From contig QHOR01000200.1 of the NCBI GenBank assembly GCA_003219395.1, positions 1,881-8,970 on the forward strand: a stretch of 7,090 nucleotides of DNA, in the 5' to 3' direction. The stretch comes from Verrucomicrobiota bacterium (lineage in GTDB: Bacteria > Verrucomicrobiota > Verrucomicrobiia > Chthoniobacterales > UBA10450). A program made the translations under genes and the position numbers. The notes below the pieces were generated by a model. That model was given only the letters and a program-made list of their open reading frames with translations, was not told where the DNA came from and did no database searches. Below are positions 5,979-7,090 of the stretch, in pieces. Each line of letters opens with the position of its first letter. Positions within the stretch are counted from its first letter, which is position 1.

Positions 5979-6087
5979 AAAATGACGAAATCCGAAAGAC
6001 GAATGACAAAATGCAGTCCTGCGGCGTCGCTCGTCCGATTTGCCATCCGAACTTCATTCGGCATTTGTCATTGGCCATTTCTTTTAC
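5979..6087. repeat. Imperfect palindromic AATGACGAA-family element in a divergent promoter region
   Basis: The left part (5979-6014) contains AATGACGAA (5981-5989) and AATGACAAAATGC (6002-6014). The right part contains GCATTTGTCATT (6061-6072), whose reverse complement matches the latter with a single inserted A. Flanking AAATGAC-like and GGCCATTTC-like words continue the symmetry loosely. The unpaired centre is about 46 nt. Read on the minus strand in one frame it gives MANDKCRMKF and, further on, SFVFRISSF, the same translation signature as the element at 4661-4700. It occupies much of the 232-bp gap between two divergent starts (5926 and 6159). Confidence 0.55.
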
Positions 6088-6158
6088 ATCGCGTCCCATC
6101 GGCAACGTCGCTGGCGCTTGGGGTTGAATTTCCACATCGGAGAAGTTACAACCGAAAG

Positions 6159-6422
6159 ATGCTTCACCTCATTTGGTACCTCTTCGTCGGATTCCTCGCA
6201 GGTTGTGTCGCCAAGGCGTTGATGCACATGCATCTGTCGATCACGTGGACCATCGTGCTCGGCATGGTCGGGTCGATCATCGGCGGCGCCGTAACGCATC
6301 TGTTTTATCCGCCGAGCGCCGGAGGCAAATTTCACCTCGGAGGATTAATTGTATCCATCATTGGAGCGATTCTCGTTTTGTACGTTTGGCACAAGTTCAG
6401 ATTGCAATTGCCGCGGGGGTAG
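6159..6422 (+). CDS. GlsB/YeaQ/YmgE-family small membrane protein
   Basis: An 87-aa protein, ATG at 6159-6161, TAG at 6420-6422; the family norm is about 80-90 aa. The pattern is three hydrophobic helices: IWYLFVGFLAGCVAKALM (5-22), WTIVLGMVGSIIGGAVTHLF (30-49) with the glycine-zipper-like G-x3-G spacing, and GGLIVSIIGAILVLYVW (61-77), ending in a basic tail. This matches the transglycosylase-associated protein family (E. coli YeaQ), a stress-associated inner-membrane family with no known enzymatic activity despite its name. The frame is open upstream into the divergent region, but that extension runs through repeat sequence and antisense to the cNMP gene, so the ATG beside the first helix is chosen. 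A purine-rich GGAGAAG at 6139-6145 is 13 bases upstream, rather far for a ribosome-binding site. Confidence 0.88.
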   Translation: MLHLIWYLFVGFLAGCVAKALMHMHLSITWTIVLGMVGSIIGGAVTHLFYPPSAGGKFHLGGLIVSIIGAILVLYVWHKFRLQLPRG

Positions 6423-6530
6423 GCTGACTCAAAATAGCAATCACCCGCTGCAGCGATTCTCAGCATCTCAAAAAATTACGATGATTGGCAGGGGCGATCG
6501 CCGGGCGCGCCGCGGCAAACCGAGGCCAAA

Positions 6531-6558
6531 TTGACTTGGACCGGTTCGACTTTAGGTT
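6531..6558 (+). promoter_or_regulatory. Candidate promoter upstream of the phosphatase remnant
   Basis: TTGACT (6531-6536) is five of six matches to the -35 consensus. A 16-bp spacer leads to TAGGTT (6553-6558), which keeps the T-A and final T of the -10. It lies 30 bp before the GTG at 6589. This is sequence resemblance only and may be chance. Confidence 0.22.
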
Positions 6559-6588
6559 GCGATTGCGCTCGCTCGCGCTTTGCGAATT

Positions 6589-7090
6589 GTGAAAAGCGTC
6601 CTCTTTGTCTGTACAGGAAATATCTGCCGCAGCCCAATTGCGGAAGGGCTTTTTCGCCGCATGATTGGCAACTTTACGCGGTCGAAGTCTGCGCCGATGC
6701 CGGGATCGATATTAGCAATCTGCGCAGTCAGCCACTGACCGCGGCGCTGGTCGATCGGACGACACACATCTTCGCCATGACAGGTGCGCACCTGGAAACA
6801 ATTCAAACATTGTTTCCTCACGGCACCGAAAAATCATTTTTGCTTCGTGAATTCGAAGAGCCCGGAACCACGGTATGGCGCGACGTACCGGACCCGATCG
6901 GGCTTGGCCGCGAAGTATACGAACATTGCGCTCGCATCATCAACAACGCCCTGCCGAGCGTGCTCGCGTTTGTGGAACAGGGCGAGTTGGTGCGACCTGG
7001 TGCGACGCGCGCACGCGAGGTATCTTCTAATCCAATGGATCACCTTCCTCAGCGCATGGAGTCCGGCTTAACCGGATCAAAATCTCAACC
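6589..7090 (+). pseudogene. Low-molecular-weight protein tyrosine phosphatase, broken by internal deletion/frameshift; runs off the window
   Basis: From the GTG at 6589 the first frame reads [20 protein letters not shown], with the complete C-x5-R-S phosphatase loop (Cys codon 6610, Arg codon 6628). That frame goes out of homology after LFRRM and stops at 6736-6738, after 49 codons. The homology resumes in another frame from about 6663: [36 protein letters not shown], then DVPDPIG with the catalytic-acid Asp (6891-6893), and ALPSVLAFVEQ. Compared with family members, about 19 residues around the conserved SAG segment and the following variable loop are missing at the junction, so this looks like a deletion of roughly 55-58 bp (n = 1 mod 3) rather than a single-base slip. 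The second frame stays open to the window end with an extra tail. The product should be inactive; the alternative is a local assembly error. Intact relatives dephosphorylate phosphotyrosine (or phosphoarginine) on proteins. Confidence 0.8.

Noticed and set aside
5913..6158. Upstream extension of the GlsB-type frame to an ATG at 5913
   Set aside because: It would add 82 residues encoded by repeat sequence and antisense to the cNMP gene start. The family begins directly at the first membrane helix, matching the ATG at 6159.
6493..6502. GGCGATCGCC palindrome resembling the cyanobacterial HIP1 site
   Set aside because: A single copy in GC-rich sequence; nothing else suggests a cyanobacterium, and chance occurrence is likely.
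6552..6821. 89-codon minus-strand frame over the phosphatase region
   Set aside because: The plus strand carries clear phosphatase motifs in two frames; the minus-strand frame has no recognisable features.

Overview
The window looks like chromosomal DNA from a Gram-negative, moderate-GC soil or freshwater-type bacterium. A LpxL/HtrB-type acyltransferase and a lipobox lipoprotein imply an outer membrane. The divergence of the proteins and the style of the intergenic repeats remind me most of Verrucomicrobia (Spartobacteria/Chthoniobacter-like lineages). That placement is inference from memory, not a database result.

Layout from left to right. (1) At 1-539 (+) is the C-terminal part of a class C (AmpC-type) serine beta-lactamase, cut by the window edge. 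(2) Convergent to it, on the minus strand, is a two-gene unit read right to left: a methylcrotonyl-CoA-carboxylase-type carboxyltransferase beta subunit (1491-3149), then a crotonase-fold enoyl-CoA hydratase (664-1428). Together they suggest leucine/isovalerate catabolism (methylcrotonyl-CoA to methylglutaconyl-CoA to HMG-CoA). The biotin carboxylase partner subunit is not in the window. (3) About 490 bp without a convincing gene (3150-3643) holds a decayed ACGGAT-type repeat and a tiny antisense ORF behind a perfect Shine-Dalgarno. (4) Three minus-strand genes follow: a lipid A/lysophospholipid acyltransferase (3644-4648), a 61-aa lipoprotein with a terminal hairpin (4788-4973), and a cyclic-nucleotide-binding + DUF1003 membrane protein (5081-5926). 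(5) Divergent from these is a small GlsB/YeaQ/YmgE membrane protein (6159-6422, +), then a broken low-molecular-weight protein tyrosine phosphatase gene (6589 to the window end, +).

The most unusual material lies between the genes. Two separate 48-bp arrays are each built from six degenerate octamers (roughly CGTTnAAn, with G at position 2 in all twelve units). Both sit at or just past the 3' end of a minus-strand gene. A second family, built on AATGACGAA/GAATGAC words, sits in the 5' leader of the acyltransferase and as an imperfect palindrome in the divergent cNMP/GlsB promoter region. A third, ACGGAT-type inverted repeat lies upstream of the carboxylase. I see no tRNA, rRNA, CRISPR array, transposase, integrase or defence system, and no clear novel multi-gene system. 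The candidates for something undescribed are the octamer arrays and the small lipoprotein.
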